Shown here in pieces: positions 20,999 to 29,770 of a DNA stretch of 64,000 nt. The stretch covers positions 25,348 through 89,347 of the forward strand of contig CALWUT010000003.1 in the NCBI GenBank assembly GCA_944384825.1, read 5' to 3'. A model generated the notes under the pieces. It saw nothing but the letters and a program-made list of their open reading frames with translations, was not told the origin of the DNA and did no database searches. How positions within the stretch are numbered: the first letter of the stretch is position 1; each line of letters opens with the position of its first letter. Made by a program: the position numbers and the translations under genes. The stretch comes from an uncultured Clostridia bacterium. Its GTDB lineage: Bacteria > Bacillota > Clostridia > Oscillospirales > Acutalibacteraceae.

Positions 20999-21286
20999 TT
21001 ATCTTGATTCTTCTTTCATTTTTGCAAAGCATTCACTGCAGTAAACCGGACGATCTTCACGTGGTTTAAATGGAACTTTTGCTTCCCCACCGCAAGAAGC
21101 ACATTCAGCTATGAAAATTTCACGTTCTTGACCTTGTCTGTTTGCCATTTTACGAGCATCGCGACAAGCTTTACATCTTTGAGGTTCATTTGTAAAACCT
21201 TTTTCAGCGTAAAATTCTTGTTCTCCTTCTGTAAAAATGAATTCGTTTCCGCAATCCTTGCAGACTAAAGTTTTGTCTTCGTACAT
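20999..21286 (-). CDS. Small zinc-ribbon protein
   Basis: A 95-residue protein with three paired CxxC knuckles: CKDC near 9-12, CKAC near 38-41, CASC and CSEC in the C-terminal half. This is the probable zinc-ribbon family common in Clostridia, with no assigned function. It may bind nucleic acid or ribosomes; that is inference. Its leader contains a tRNA-like element (21318-21387) driven by a good promoter with no terminator in between, so the two appear co-transcribed. Confidence 0.9.
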   Translation of the reverse strand: MYEDKTLVCKDCGNEFIFTEGEQEFYAEKGFTNEPQRCKACRDARKMANRQGQEREIFIAECASCGGEAKVPFKPREDRPVYCSECFAKMKEESR

Positions 21287-21317
21287 GAGACATACCTCGC
21301 TTTATTAAAATAAAATT

Positions 21318-21387
21318 TGCCCTAGGACGGGTTCGCACCGACACCTCTGAATAAAAACAACGCTCTGCTACACTAAGCTACTTGGGC
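21318..21387 (-). tRNA. tRNA-like element with an unpaired anticodon arm
   Basis: A 70-base minus-strand segment with a cloverleaf layout: acceptor GCCCAAG with CTAGGGC (one A-A mismatch), D stem GCTT/GAGC, and a T arm CGG-TGCGAAC-CCG. The expected anticodon arm (TTGTT, loop TTTATTC, AGAGG) does not pair, the variable loop is reduced to one base, and no CCA is encoded, unlike the three normal tRNA genes here. A cloverleaf reading would give anticodon UAU, but decoding is doubtful. Possibilities are a degenerate tRNA gene or a tRNA mimic in the leader of the zinc-ribbon gene. Confidence 0.45.
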
Positions 21388-21418
21388 ATACATTATATGT
21401 TTTAAATTTAGTAACTGA

Positions 21419-21447
21419 ATTATACATTAGTATAAAAATTAAGTCAA
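21419..21447 (-). promoter_or_regulatory. Sigma-A promoter of the tRNA-like element and zinc-ribbon gene
   Basis: Minus-strand TTGACT (21442-21447) and TATAAT (21419-21424) are 17 bases apart, about 32 bases upstream of the tRNA-like element. The strength of the match suggests that the element is actively transcribed. Confidence 0.8.
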
Positions 21448-21611
21448 TGATTTTTCTTGTTTTTTCTTTTAAATTGTTAAATATTAATAATTGATCTCTG
21501 TAATTAGGTGTGGGTAGCTTGTACAATTTTACTATATATATGGTATATACTGGATTTTTTTGTAATAAATTATGTACTAAAATTCATTTAAGAATTATGG
21601 CATTTAAAAGA

Positions 21612-22487
21612 TTATATTTGTCCTTTAACCGTTATTGAAACAATTCCAGGTGTAGTTGATATATTTCCTGTAACATTATCCTGTTCAAATGTTGCAGGCG
21701 GTACTGAAATATCTAGTTTTGAATCATAACTGGGAACTGTAAGAGTTCCATTTATATATGAAAAATCTTCTACGAGTAGTTCTGTTGAGTTTAAGTATAC
21801 ATTTATAACTTCAGGAGAAGGAATAAACGTATCGTTCAGTACAACGTTTTTAGCTTCCGTATTACCATAATTATATAGGGAAAAGCTGTAAGTTATTTTT
21901 TCCCCTGGAAGTACTGGATTGGGGCTCATATTTTTTATTATTCTTACATCTGCTTGATCTTTAACTGTTACACTTACTGAAGCATTTAAAGAATGAGTTA
22001 AAATTTTAGAAGAAAGAGTAGCATTACTGGTTATTCTGGATCCTCTTCCAAGGGGAGCAAATTCATTTACGGAAGTCCTGTAAATAATCAGTGCATTTGA
22101 TTTAGCGGGTATAGTCGGTACTGTAAAAACTATTTTTTCTTGTAAAACTTTTGGTTCAATATTAGAAAAGAAAGTTCCACCTAGATATAAAAAAGAAGGC
22201 TCTACGTAGCTAAGGGGAGTGAATGATTTATTGCATAAATTGGAGTTTAGGGAGTACGAACCTAAGTCATCAGTAATTTTTATGTTTTTTACTGATTCGG
22301 TGTAATTATTAGTTACACTTATCATAAAGGTTATTTCGCCGTTTTCATTGTAAGATTCACCGAGAGATGATTTGGTGATACTGAGTGCTTCTTGTAAAGT
22401 AGTCATTGCGATATTAGACGAAGCGGACTTTTTTTGAGAACCGAATTCAAATGTAAGGGAAGCGGTATTATAAATGGGAACAGGCAT
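21612..22487 (-). CDS. DUF11 repeat-domain protein
   Basis: A 291-residue protein with two DUF11-type beta-sandwich repeats: one near 45-165 (ITFMISVTNNYTESVKNIKI) and one near 175-255 (GEKITYSFSLYNYGNTEAKN). Such repeats occur in clostridial surface, spore-coat or phage-associated proteins. No signal peptide or anchor is visible: it begins MPVPIYNTASLTFEFGSQKK. Starts with ATG behind a plausible AAAGGAGG site. It is a single-gene unit. Localisation and role are unknown. Confidence 0.75.
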   Translation of the reverse strand: MPVPIYNTASLTFEFGSQKKSASSNIAMTTLQEALSITKSSLGESYNENGEITFMISVTNNYTESVKNIKITDDLGSYSLNSNLCNKSFTPLSYVEPSFLYLGGTFFSNIEPKVLQEKIVFTVPTIPAKSNALIIYRTSVNEFAPLGRGSRITSNATLSSKILTHSLNASVSVTVKDQADVRIIKNMSPNPVLPGEKITYSFSLYNYGNTEAKNVVLNDTFIPSPEVINVYLNSTELLVEDFSYINGTLTVPSYDSKLDISVPPATFEQDNVTGNISTTPGIVSITVKGQI

Positions 22488-22797
22488 TTAAATTTACCTC
22501 CTTTTTAAAATCAATAAAAATGAATATCTCATTTCTAGTATATTCGTATTGGTTTAGTTTTGATAAATTTTTATATGGGAATAGTAAAGATAAAAATACA
22601 ATTATTGATGTAATTTTTTGTTACCAATGTGTAACTATTAATTTTGTAAGTTTATACAAATTTTTAAAGAATAAAATAGAGCTTATGTAATTTAATTTAT
22701 AGTTTTTAAGATATAAAAAAATATATTTTTATACTATTTGTATATATAAAAATTTAACTGTTTGTGTAAATGTACAAAAAACTATAATTATGTACTA
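22488..22797. other. Noncoding AT-rich spacer between divergent genes
   Basis: About 310 very AT-rich bases between the divergent DUF11 gene and the cell-wall protein gene. I see no RNA fold, repeat or gene here; in particular no c-di-AMP (ydaO-type) riboswitch, which sometimes precedes 3D-domain genes. Confidence 0.6.
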
Positions 22798-22826
22798 TTG
22801 ACAATTAGCAAAACATCTAATAATAT
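22798..22826 (+). promoter_or_regulatory. Sigma-A promoter of the 3D-domain protein
   Basis: TTGACA at 22798-22803 and TAATAT at 22821-22826 are 17 bases apart. It leaves a leader of about 115 bases before the start codon. Confidence 0.8.
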
Positions 22827-22948
22827 ATCAAAGTGTAGTGGTTAAGTTTGATAAATTAAAGAATTTAAAAGTTAGAAATTATTACAAAATTTATACATAA
22901 AAAAACAATTTTAAAACGTTTTTGAAAGATCAGAACAGGAGGAATATA

Positions 22949-24142
22949 GTGAATAAGAATTCTAAAAGTAGTGTAAATAAAAGGCTGGTACGATTAGCAT
23001 CACTAACTTTAATGGCAGGAATATGTGCAACTTCAATTTTTTCAGTTAAATCTTTTGCAAAAGAAGTTTATGTAAACGTTGATGACAGTATAGTGCATGC
23101 TTTTACTTTGGAAACTGACACTAATAAAATCCTTGATAAATTCGGAGTAAAAGTATACGATAAAGATATCGTAGAGAAAATAGATGACTCTGACGGATCA
23201 ATAAAATTAAATGTAAAAAGAGCATTTGACGTAAAAATAAGCGATGGAAGCAAAGAAGTATATTTAAAAATGACTCAGGGTAATGTAAAAGGCGCAATAG
23301 AAGCTTCGGACTTAAAACTATCTAAGTACGATATAACAAATTTCGATTTACACAAACCTTTGGAAAAAAATATGAAAATTGTTATTACAAGAAGATTTAG
23401 GATAATAGTTTCAGCTGATGGAGAAAGTAAAGAATATATTGTACCTAAGGGTTCAGTAAAAAATGCTTTAAATTATATAAAAATAAAGCTTTCCCCAGAT
23501 GACATTATAAATTTAGATTTGTCCAGTAACGTTTATGAAAACATGGAAGTAGTTATTAATAGAATTACTTTTGATGAAACTACACATAATGAAACAATTC
23601 CCTATACTAGAATTACGGAATCAGCTGATTATTTGAATAAAGGAATAGAAAAAATAAAAACACAGGGAAGAGAAGGCGAAAGAAAGATAAAAATAAGAAA
23701 AAAATTCAAAGATGGAGAGCTTTTAAGTTCTGAGGAAATTGAAAACACTGTTATAAGGGAAGCAACAAATGAAATAGTACTTAAAGGGACTAAGGAAAAA
23801 GTAAATGTAACCGATAAAGAAAAATCCGACACTCATAACTATAAAACAACTAGCCAAATCTTTGGTTCAGCAACAGCTTATACGGCATCTCCAGGAGCAC
23901 GTACTTCCACTGGAAAAGTTCCGAAAGATGGAGAAACAGTAGCTGTAAACCCTAAGATAATTCCTTATGGGTCTAAAGTTTTAGTAGAAGCTGTAGATGG
24001 TTCTTTTAAAAAAACATTCATTGCTCAAGATACCGGTGGAGCTTTAAAATCCGGATCAGCTGTAGTAGATATTTATATGAGTTCTTTAAAATCATGTAAA
24101 ACATTTGGAAGAAAACAAGTCAAAGTTTCAATAATTAAATAA
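22949..24142 (+). CDS. Secreted DUF348/G5/3D-domain cell-wall protein (YabE/RpfB-like)
   Basis: Probable peptidoglycan-acting exported protein. Residues 1 to about 33 form a signal peptide (RLASLTLMAGICATSIFS, cut near SFA-KE). Three DUF348 repeats follow (about 34-190), then a G5 domain (about 205-275), then a 3D domain at the C-terminus (GSATAYTASPGARTSTGK ... AQDTGGALKSGSAVVDIYM), which has the conserved Asp residues of MltA-like lytic enzymes. The GTG at 22949 is chosen for its GGAGGA site; an in-frame TTG at 22922 lacks one. 397 residues. Ends in a strong hairpin. Confidence 0.9.
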   Translation: MNKNSKSSVNKRLVRLASLTLMAGICATSIFSVKSFAKEVYVNVDDSIVHAFTLETDTNKILDKFGVKVYDKDIVEKIDDSDGSIKLNVKRAFDVKISDGSKEVYLKMTQGNVKGAIEASDLKLSKYDITNFDLHKPLEKNMKIVITRRFRIIVSADGESKEYIVPKGSVKNALNYIKIKLSPDDIINLDLSSNVYENMEVVINRITFDETTHNETIPYTRITESADYLNKGIEKIKTQGREGERKIKIRKKFKDGELLSSEEIENTVIREATNEIVLKGTKEKVNVTDKEKSDTHNYKTTSQIFGSATAYTASPGARTSTGKVPKDGETVAVNPKIIPYGSKVLVEAVDGSFKKTFIAQDTGGALKSGSAVVDIYMSSLKSCKTFGRKQVKVSIIK

Positions 24143-24149
24143 AACTGAT

Positions 24150-24188
24150 AAAATCATAGCCATGCCTGAAAGACATGGTTATGATTTT
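24150..24188 (+). terminator. Terminator after the 3D-domain gene
   Basis: AAAATCATAGCCATG pairs with CATGGTTATGATTTT (15 bp, one G-U) around a 9-base loop; the 3' arm itself ends in TTTT. Confidence 0.85.
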
Positions 24189-24490
24189 AGAATAAATATA
24201 TTTCTTATAGATCAGAAAGTTTTTAATATAAATTTTGAAATACATAATAAGTAATTAAAATATAGGTTGTTAGTAAACAACCTAACTATATAAACGAATA
24301 AAATCATTTATTTAAACTTTAATATTTTATTTTTATACCTAAATGATTTATAAATTATTAGATACTTGCTTTAGAAGATCATATATTGATTTTTGGAAGT
24401 TAATATAACTTTAGAGATAAATAGAATAAAAATGTCTTAAATATAAAAAGAGAATTTTTTATATAACTAAAGATATTTTTCCATTTACTA
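24189..24490. other. Noncoding AT-rich spacer
   Basis: About 300 bases without a credible gene. It holds one 9-bp perfect hairpin, TAGGTTGTT-AGTA-AACAACCTA, at 24263-24284 without a U-tract. Nothing else is recognisable. Confidence 0.5.
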
Positions 24491-24519
24491 TTGACATATT
24501 AATTTGTAATTGATAAAAT
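24491..24519 (+). promoter_or_regulatory. Promoter of tRNA-Gln
   Basis: TTGACA at 24491-24496 and TAAAAT at 24514-24519, 17-base spacing, 14 bases before the tRNA. Confidence 0.85.
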
Positions 24520-24533
24520 TAAAAAGTAAATGT

Positions 24534-24607
24534 TGCGGAATGGTGTAACGGTAGCACAGCAGACTCTGACTCTGTTTGTGAGGGTTCGAATCCTTCTTCC
24601 GCAGCCA
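24534..24607 (+). tRNA. tRNA-Gln (CTG)
   Basis: Acceptor TGCGGAA pairs with TTCCGCA, followed by G and an encoded CCA. The anticodon arm GCAGA-CTCTGAC-TCTGT gives anticodon CTG, reading CAG; the T arm contains GGTTCGAATCC. 74 bases. Confidence 0.95.
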
Positions 24608-24851
24608 TTTATTTAAGTTATATTATGAAAGCTATGAGTTGTGGAAGAAATTTTAAATAAAAAATTATTCAGAACCTTAATTAATGTTGTTACTTAGAAT
24701 TTACTTGTCATAAATTTATGGTATACAGCAGATAATCTAGGATTACTGAATTCAATAACAATCTGTACTTTAGTTGCAGCAATTTGTTTTAATTGTGGTA
24801 ATATTCAAATAGATATTATTTAAAAGCTAAGTTCGAATAATTGTTTAATTT

Positions 24852-24928
24852 CGAGGTGTAGCTCAGTTTGGTAGAGTGCCACGTTCGGGACGTGGATGCC
24901 GCAGGTTCGAGTCCTGTCACCTCGACCA
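24852..24928 (+). tRNA. tRNA-Pro (CGG)
   Basis: Acceptor CGAGGTG pairs with CACCTCG plus encoded ACCA. The anticodon arm CCACG-TTCGGGA-CGTGG gives CGG; the T arm contains GGTTCGAGTCC. 77 bases. The prophage relic starts directly behind it. A hairpin GCTATAAG/CTTATAGC follows at 24938-24966. Confidence 0.96.
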
Positions 24929-25018
24929 GTCTAGGGTGCTATAAGGGGCATGAAATTTCTTATAGCAACTTCTTTAAGTGAATAAAGTGTTTTAAGTTGT
25001 TTGTAAACATATTTAATG

Positions 25019-25438
25019 TTAGCAAGCAACTTTTTCCTTTTTTGCTCTGCCAAAATATTTAATAAGCCCGATTTCTTCTTTTCGAGAAAGTTTAGGAATT
25101 TGAATATTTCCAATCAGTTTGTAAAAAATCTCAACTCTTTGAGATGTCATTCCGTTAATAGTTTCACTATGATAAACTACAATCTTATCTATAAACTCAT
25201 TCAGAATATCAATCGTTAAATTGGGAATTTCAGAATAATTTTTTACAATATCCAAAAAGCTATCAACGTTAAGCTCATGCTTCTTATCTTCTAAAACAAT
25301 TCTTTTTTGAGCAACTATATCTTTGTGCATAATTCCATCAAGCGTTCTCCCAAAATCTTCACTTGATAGGTCTTGCAAATTCCACGTACAGCCTTGCGGT
25401 GTTTTTATTTCTGTATCGTTTATTTTGAAAAATGACAT
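25019..25438 (-). pseudogene. Deletion scar: phage DUF6711-like tail protein fused to serine recombinase C-terminus
   Basis: One open frame of 139 residues joins two unrelated families. Residues 1 to about 52 (MSFFKINDTEIKTPQGCTW, then GRTLDGIMHKDIVAQKR) look like the N-terminus of a small phage structural protein (DUF6711-like). From about residue 58 (NVDSFLDIVKNYSEI, then LTIDILNEFIDKIVVYHSE) it matches the C-terminal DUF4368 region of large serine recombinases. The catalytic recombinase part is missing. The ATG at 25438 has AGGAGG 7 bases upstream. Interpreted as a prophage excised by internal deletion, leaving its last recombinase segment beside tRNA-Pro. Confidence 0.7.
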
Positions 25439-25721
25439 TTTCATACCTCCTAAGTACAAAACAAAAAAGCCAAACCAAAATCAATTGATCCGGCTCTTTT
25501 AAGCTCTGCTCTTATTGTATCACAATAAATTATTTTTTTCAATCGCATATATACATACAACAAAATAACTGTTTTAAATTCAGTAAACATATAAAAAATG
25601 AGAGGGATGTAGAAAATCACGCGTTTCATAAAATACACTTGAAGTTTGTAAAATTATAGTCTATAATTTATAACTAGATGTAAATTTATGTAAAATACTA
25701 GATGAGTTGGAGGGGGTTTTA

Positions 25722-25820
25722 ATGGCAAAAGCTGAGGATAATTTTGATAGATTTATTGATGATTTATTTTCCGACTGGATTGCAATTATCGTCAAGAATA
25801 TCGCAATACGTAAACGCTAA
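25722..25820 (+). pseudogene. Truncated start of an unidentified gene
   Basis: Behind a strong GGAGGGGG site, a 32-codon frame begins MAKAEDNFDRFIDDLFSDW and then runs into the antisense of the portal fragment before stopping. The first 19 codons look like a genuine protein start cut off by a deletion near 25770. The reading frame and site are observed; the parent gene is unknown. Confidence 0.4.
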
Positions 25821-26342
25821 AATTGGCTTGTGCTGTGCTTCTGATAAATAAATTACAGAGGTAAATTTTGGGTCTAAAATTGGTATTAAAAATGGTGCAG
25901 ATTCTTTATCTACGTTTTCAATATCTTCATCGACGCAAATTAAACGATAAGCCGTACCGCATATTGACTGCCACTCTCCGAGCTGCGTATCTCCACAAGC
26001 CTTGTCAACGCTGTCCATCATGTTATTTAAAATCTCGACATTTTCTCTGCAATCTGTATCTTTTGAAGCGTATTTTATTGGTTCACCCAAGAAATATCCG
26101 TTAGCATTTCGTACAATTGAATACGCATTATTTACCACAATTTTATTGTTTACATCAGGTCTTATTACTTTGTTTCTTTTCAAAATCGGCTGATTTCCTG
26201 TAAAATATCTTTCTAAGTATGCAATTTGTCGGCTGTTTTCTTCATGCCTTGTCATCGCTCCGTTTATGATTTTTACAATGGAATTTACGTTTAAATTTTT
26301 GCATGATGTATATATTACTTTTCTTCCAAAAAGATTTTGCAC
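25764..26342 (-). pseudogene. Phage portal protein, N-terminal fragment (SPP1 gp6-like)
   Basis: The 192 residues match the N-terminal part of SPP1-type portal proteins (IAYLERYFTGNQPI, DVNNKIVVNNAYSIVRNANGYFLGEP), which form the DNA-entry ring of the capsid. Full-length members are roughly 450 residues, so the C-terminal half is gone; the frame ends at the junction near 25770. Starts with GTG behind AAAGGAGG. It lies downstream of terL as in intact phages, but the AbiE genes separate them. Non-functional as a portal. Confidence 0.85.
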
Positions 26343-26382
26343 TTTTGAATATTCCTCCTTTCAAAATCAATTTTTATAAAAC

Positions 26383-26421
26383 AAAAAAAGAACCAAAAAC
26401 CTAATTTTAGATTTCTGGCTC
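26383..26421 (-). terminator. Phage terminator upstream of the portal fragment
   Basis: On the minus strand GAGCCAGAAA pairs with TTTTTGGTTC (10 bp with wobbles), followed by TTTTTTT. A related AT-rich hairpin segment with similar flanks lies at about 25455-25515, in front of the recombinase scar. Confidence 0.7.
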
Positions 26422-26496
26422 TCTTGAAGCTCTTATTTACTTTTATTTTATTATACTATATTTGGAATTTTTTTGCAAATATATATTTTGAGTAAT

Positions 26497-27354
26497 TTAA
26501 TTATTTCTAGTTAATTCCTCCATGATTTTCATAATTAAATTACAAATATCCATAAAATCAATTCCTTGTGTATAAACAAACTCTTGTTGATATTTTATCC
26601 ATAGATTTTTAATAGGTGCATATTGTTTTATTCTTTCAATAATCACTTTATAGTCTTCAAAAAGTCCTAAAGTATTCTTTCTTTTACAAGTTTCATATAA
26701 AGCCACAGAAAGAATATTAGTATCAAATTTATTTTTATAGAGATTATAGAGGGTATAAACATCATAGTAATCACGCATTCTTGTACTATCTTCTCCTAAA
26801 CTTAAAATAGCATGGAGCTTCTCGGACAAAACAGTTTCAATATTATAAGACATAATTTTTATTTTTCTATCTTCAAATAATAATTTATAATCATACTCTA
26901 TCTCTTTCGGAGTAATTTTATCTCCGGTTGTTATATCTATGACTAGTGGAATTTTCATTTGCTCCATAAATGCGGTAAGCGATACACGAAGTCCAGGATA
27001 TAAATCTTGAACTCGTATATCCACAAATCCATTTAATTTAAAAGTTACATCATCATCAATTTTTATTTCTAATATCTCACTTAAAATATTTTGAGTTGAT
27101 TCTTTTGACAGTTTTAAACCCTTTAAAGTTGTGTCTAAATCCATTGTTGCTCTGTTTTCTATCCCCATAATCGAAGAAAGCAATACTCCACCTTTGATTA
27201 TAAAATTGCATTTATATTTTGAAACTGAAATTCTTTCCAGCAAACGCTCTATCATGTAATTTTGCATTATAATTTGAGGACTAAGTTTTGTTTCTATTGA
27301 CTTATTTTTTATGTGCTGACGTAAACTTTGTGCATTTTTTATGTTTTTTCCCAT
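26497..27354 (-). CDS. abiEii: AbiEii-type nucleotidyltransferase toxin
   Basis: Toxin of a type IV toxin-antitoxin and abortive-infection system; the family is a nucleotidyltransferase thought to block tRNA or GTP-dependent processes. Visible are the core IIKGGVLLSSIMG and ATMDLDTTLKG (the GG and the DxD-like metal motif), VIDITTGDKI, and the SEKLHAILS and RMRDYYDVYTLY motifs. About 285 residues, complete. The ATG at 27354 is preferred over a TTG 4 codons upstream that abuts its GGAG site. It follows abiEi by 16 bases. Located between terL and the portal fragment, a position typical of phage-borne cargo genes. Confidence 0.9.
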   Translation of the reverse strand: MGKNIKNAQSLRQHIKNKSIETKLSPQIIMQNYMIERLLERISVSKYKCNFIIKGGVLLSSIMGIENRATMDLDTTLKGLKLSKESTQNILSEILEIKIDDDVTFKLNGFVDIRVQDLYPGLRVSLTAFMEQMKIPLVIDITTGDKITPKEIEYDYKLLFEDRKIKIMSYNIETVLSEKLHAILSLGEDSTRMRDYYDVYTLYNLYKNKFDTNILSVALYETCKRKNTLGLFEDYKVIIERIKQYAPIKNLWIKYQQEFVYTQGIDFMDICNLIMKIMEELTRNN

Positions 27355-27370
27355 ATTTTTAATCAATCTC

Positions 27371-27973
27371 CTATAATAAAACAGATAAATATTTTTTTAT
27401 AGCTTGTTTTACTTTTAAAACCCCGGCATAATCATTCAATTTATGTAAATTATAATTTCCGCTATTAATGTACTCTCTAAAAGCATTATTTATAAATCTA
27501 ATATCACAATTAGCAGATTTTTTCACAATATCGCAAAGTGTTTTTTCTACATCATAAACCTTAACTTTTCTCCCAAATGATGTTTCTTTTTCAGTAATTC
27601 CAACTCTGTACTGACTTTTTATTGATGTTCTGATTCTGACATTTTGTTCTGACAACTTTCCCAGTCCATAATTATTGGGAACAGTAACAGAAAGTCTGCT
27701 GGGAGTTACATCTGTCATGCCATGCAAAAAAAGGGCTGTTTCATGCGAGAAAATTGCTTTTGAGAACATTGTTTGAAGAATAAACATATCATCTTCCCAT
27801 GTATCTGGAGTAATATAAATTCCTCTGCCTATCTTTTCTAATTCTCCATTTTTTACCATTCTTGACAAATAAATTCGTGGTATTTTTTTTTCGGTTAAAT
27901 TATTAGATAAAATCATTCCATTTTGTTTATTTAAAATTTCTTCTATTAATTTTTTATATTTCGTACTTTTCAC
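27371..27973 (-). CDS. abiEi: AbiEi-type antitoxin and repressor
   Basis: Partner of AbiEii: a transcriptional autorepressor and antitoxin. The N-terminal winged helix covers about 1-55 (NLTEKKIPRIYLSRMVKNGE, GIYITPD). The C-terminal domain holds AIFSHETALFLHGMTD and VYDVEKTLCDIVKK. 200 residues, complete. Starts with ATG behind GAGGTG. First gene of the abiEi-abiEii operon, which looks intact inside otherwise decayed phage genes. Neighbourhood and both domains agree, so the pair assignment is firm. Confidence 0.9.
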   Translation of the reverse strand: MKSTKYKKLIEEILNKQNGMILSNNLTEKKIPRIYLSRMVKNGELEKIGRGIYITPDTWEDDMFILQTMFSKAIFSHETALFLHGMTDVTPSRLSVTVPNNYGLGKLSEQNVRIRTSIKSQYRVGITEKETSFGRKVKVYDVEKTLCDIVKKSANCDIRFINNAFREYINSGNYNLHKLNDYAGVLKVKQAIKKYLSVLL

Positions 27974-28058
27974 CTCGTTTTGTTACTTGCATCATTAAAT
28001 CAAAATTTATTTACATGATAATAGTAACATATAAAACGATTTTGTCAAGCAATTTATT

Positions 28059-29715
28059 TTAAAAAGGCAAAGATTTTCTATCAATAAACTTAACCGAAAG
28101 TGTAGACAGTTCTTTAAAAAGTTGTGAAAGCATGGCGATAGCGTCGGGAGCGTCGTCATGTTTTGCTTTTCCGGTTACTGTAAAACTAAAAAGATTTTGC
28201 ATGAACCTTTTGTACTGTGTATCTTGTTTAGACTTATGAAGAAATATAAAATTTTTCTTTACAAAATCGCTCTCTGTGATAATTTTTGTGATCTTATTAC
28301 TTGATGTAAAAAATGTACGAACCCCAGTATTTCCGCCTTGATTTTTTTATTTGCTCGTCGACCTTTTTAGCATAGTAATCACCGCCGTTATTGGATTCTA
28401 TATCCATTCTTGAAACTTTATTTTTTACGCATAAATTAGCTACCATTGGTTTTGTGATTTCGTGTAGTCCGTTATTAAATACAACTTCATTTATATAAAT
28501 TTTATCTCCATAAACGTATCTACAAGGGCAGCAAACATAGTCTTCGCCTTGCCCTTTACTGTCGCACACTGCAATAATTGTGTTTTGCTTTTCTTTTGGT
28601 AGCTCAAAAAAATACTGAAAATCATCTTCTGAATATAACAATCCCTAACGTTCAATCGGTTCTTGCATATAAATTGTTCGCCATGAAATATCATCCATAT
28701 TTTCTTTCAAATCCAAAAAATATTCAGTAGAAAATCCTACGCCGTAATCGTAGTCAAAATTAGATTTTCCGTTTATATCAAGTGCCGGAAGTTTTACAAA
28801 TTTTGACTTTTCATCATCTAAATATCTTTGTTCCAGTCTGCCGATTGGGTCATGTATGCTCCATCTAGTGCCAATTATTAGCATTTTGCAATCTTGTTTC
28901 ATTCGTGACATAAAATCATTTGAAAATTTCGTCCATAAAATATCCATTCTTTCGTGATTTAACGCTTCTTCGCTGCCGGATACCATGTCATCGGCATACG
29001 CCAAAACCTCGCACCTCGTTGCTCCGGTTAATCCGCTGTCAATTGAGCGACAAGTCAAGGTTTTAAAGCGTTTGACTTGCTTTAAGTCGATTGTTTCATC
29101 TTTTGAATTTGTGCTGGCAAGTGGGGAATCGGGAAACACTTCGGAAAATTTATATTTTGGGTCTTTGATTATCTGTAAAGCTCCGTCAAAAAATGAACGT
29201 GTCAATTTATCGGCACAAGCTGTTGCTAGACTTGGCTTTAATGCTTCTTTTCCCATAAGCCATGTGATATAAAATATTCCGAGCGTTGATTTACCTGTTC
29301 CGGGTGGCATAGATATTCCTAATCTTACTAATTTTCCGTCTGCTAAGTCTTGTAAATCTTTGATAACTGAACATAAAACCTTGATTATCGGCTGATAAAA
29401 GCGTTTTTCAGCATCTCGGTCTTTCTCGATATAAAGCAAATATGAATGAAAATCGTATGGTGCAGCAGATGAAAACGTCTGCCAGTATTTTTTAAGTAGT
29501 CTTTTTCGCTGATTTATTCCTAAGTTGGCACTGGATAAAATTTTGTCAATTCTTTTTCTAAATTCTAAATTAATTCCCAAAGCATAAGAAATATCACTTT
29601 CACGAATATACAAAGTCCACAAGGCTTCGCATTTTTGTAAGTACAAATTATCTTGCATATTTGTGTGCTTTTTTAAATCTTTCAATAATTTGCTGATTAA
29701 TTCTCTGTTATTCAT
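28059..29715 (-). pseudogene. terL: Phage terminase large subunit, inactivated
   Basis: DNA-packaging ATPase. Residues 1-356 carry the ATPase with Walker A GMSIPP-GTGKST-like sequence (GISMPPGTGKSTLGIFYITW), Walker B VLAYADDMVSG and IIGTRWSIHD. An in-frame TAG at 28645-28647 interrupts EPIER-GLLYSEDD. The frame continues to near 28340, where one extra base after KKS shifts it; the next frame resumes GGNTGVRTFFTSSNK and TGKAKHDDAPDA, the nuclease-domain end, to 28059. With both repaired it is about 551 residues. Start ATG follows GAGGTGATG. One nonsense and one frameshift lesion make it a pseudogene. Confidence 0.88.
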
Positions 29716-29740
29716 AACATCACCTCAATTTTTTAAATAT

Positions 29741-29770
29741 AAAAATCACTAACGTCTTGTGTTAGTGATT
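29741..29770 (-). terminator. Terminator of the DUF952/NUDIX gene
   Basis: AATCACTAAC and GTTAGTGATT form a perfect 10-bp stem with a 7-base loop, overlapping the stop codon of the gene; TTTTTATAT follows on the minus strand. Confidence 0.85.

Noticed and set aside
22488-22948. c-di-AMP riboswitch before the 3D-domain gene
   Set aside because: Expected because such genes sometimes carry it, but the region is plain AT-rich sequence with a simple promoter and no fold of that type.
25450-25638. 62-residue minus-strand frame
   Set aside because: It covers a phage terminator-like hairpin and AT-rich spacer, has no ribosome binding site and hydrophobic low-complexity composition; treated as chance.
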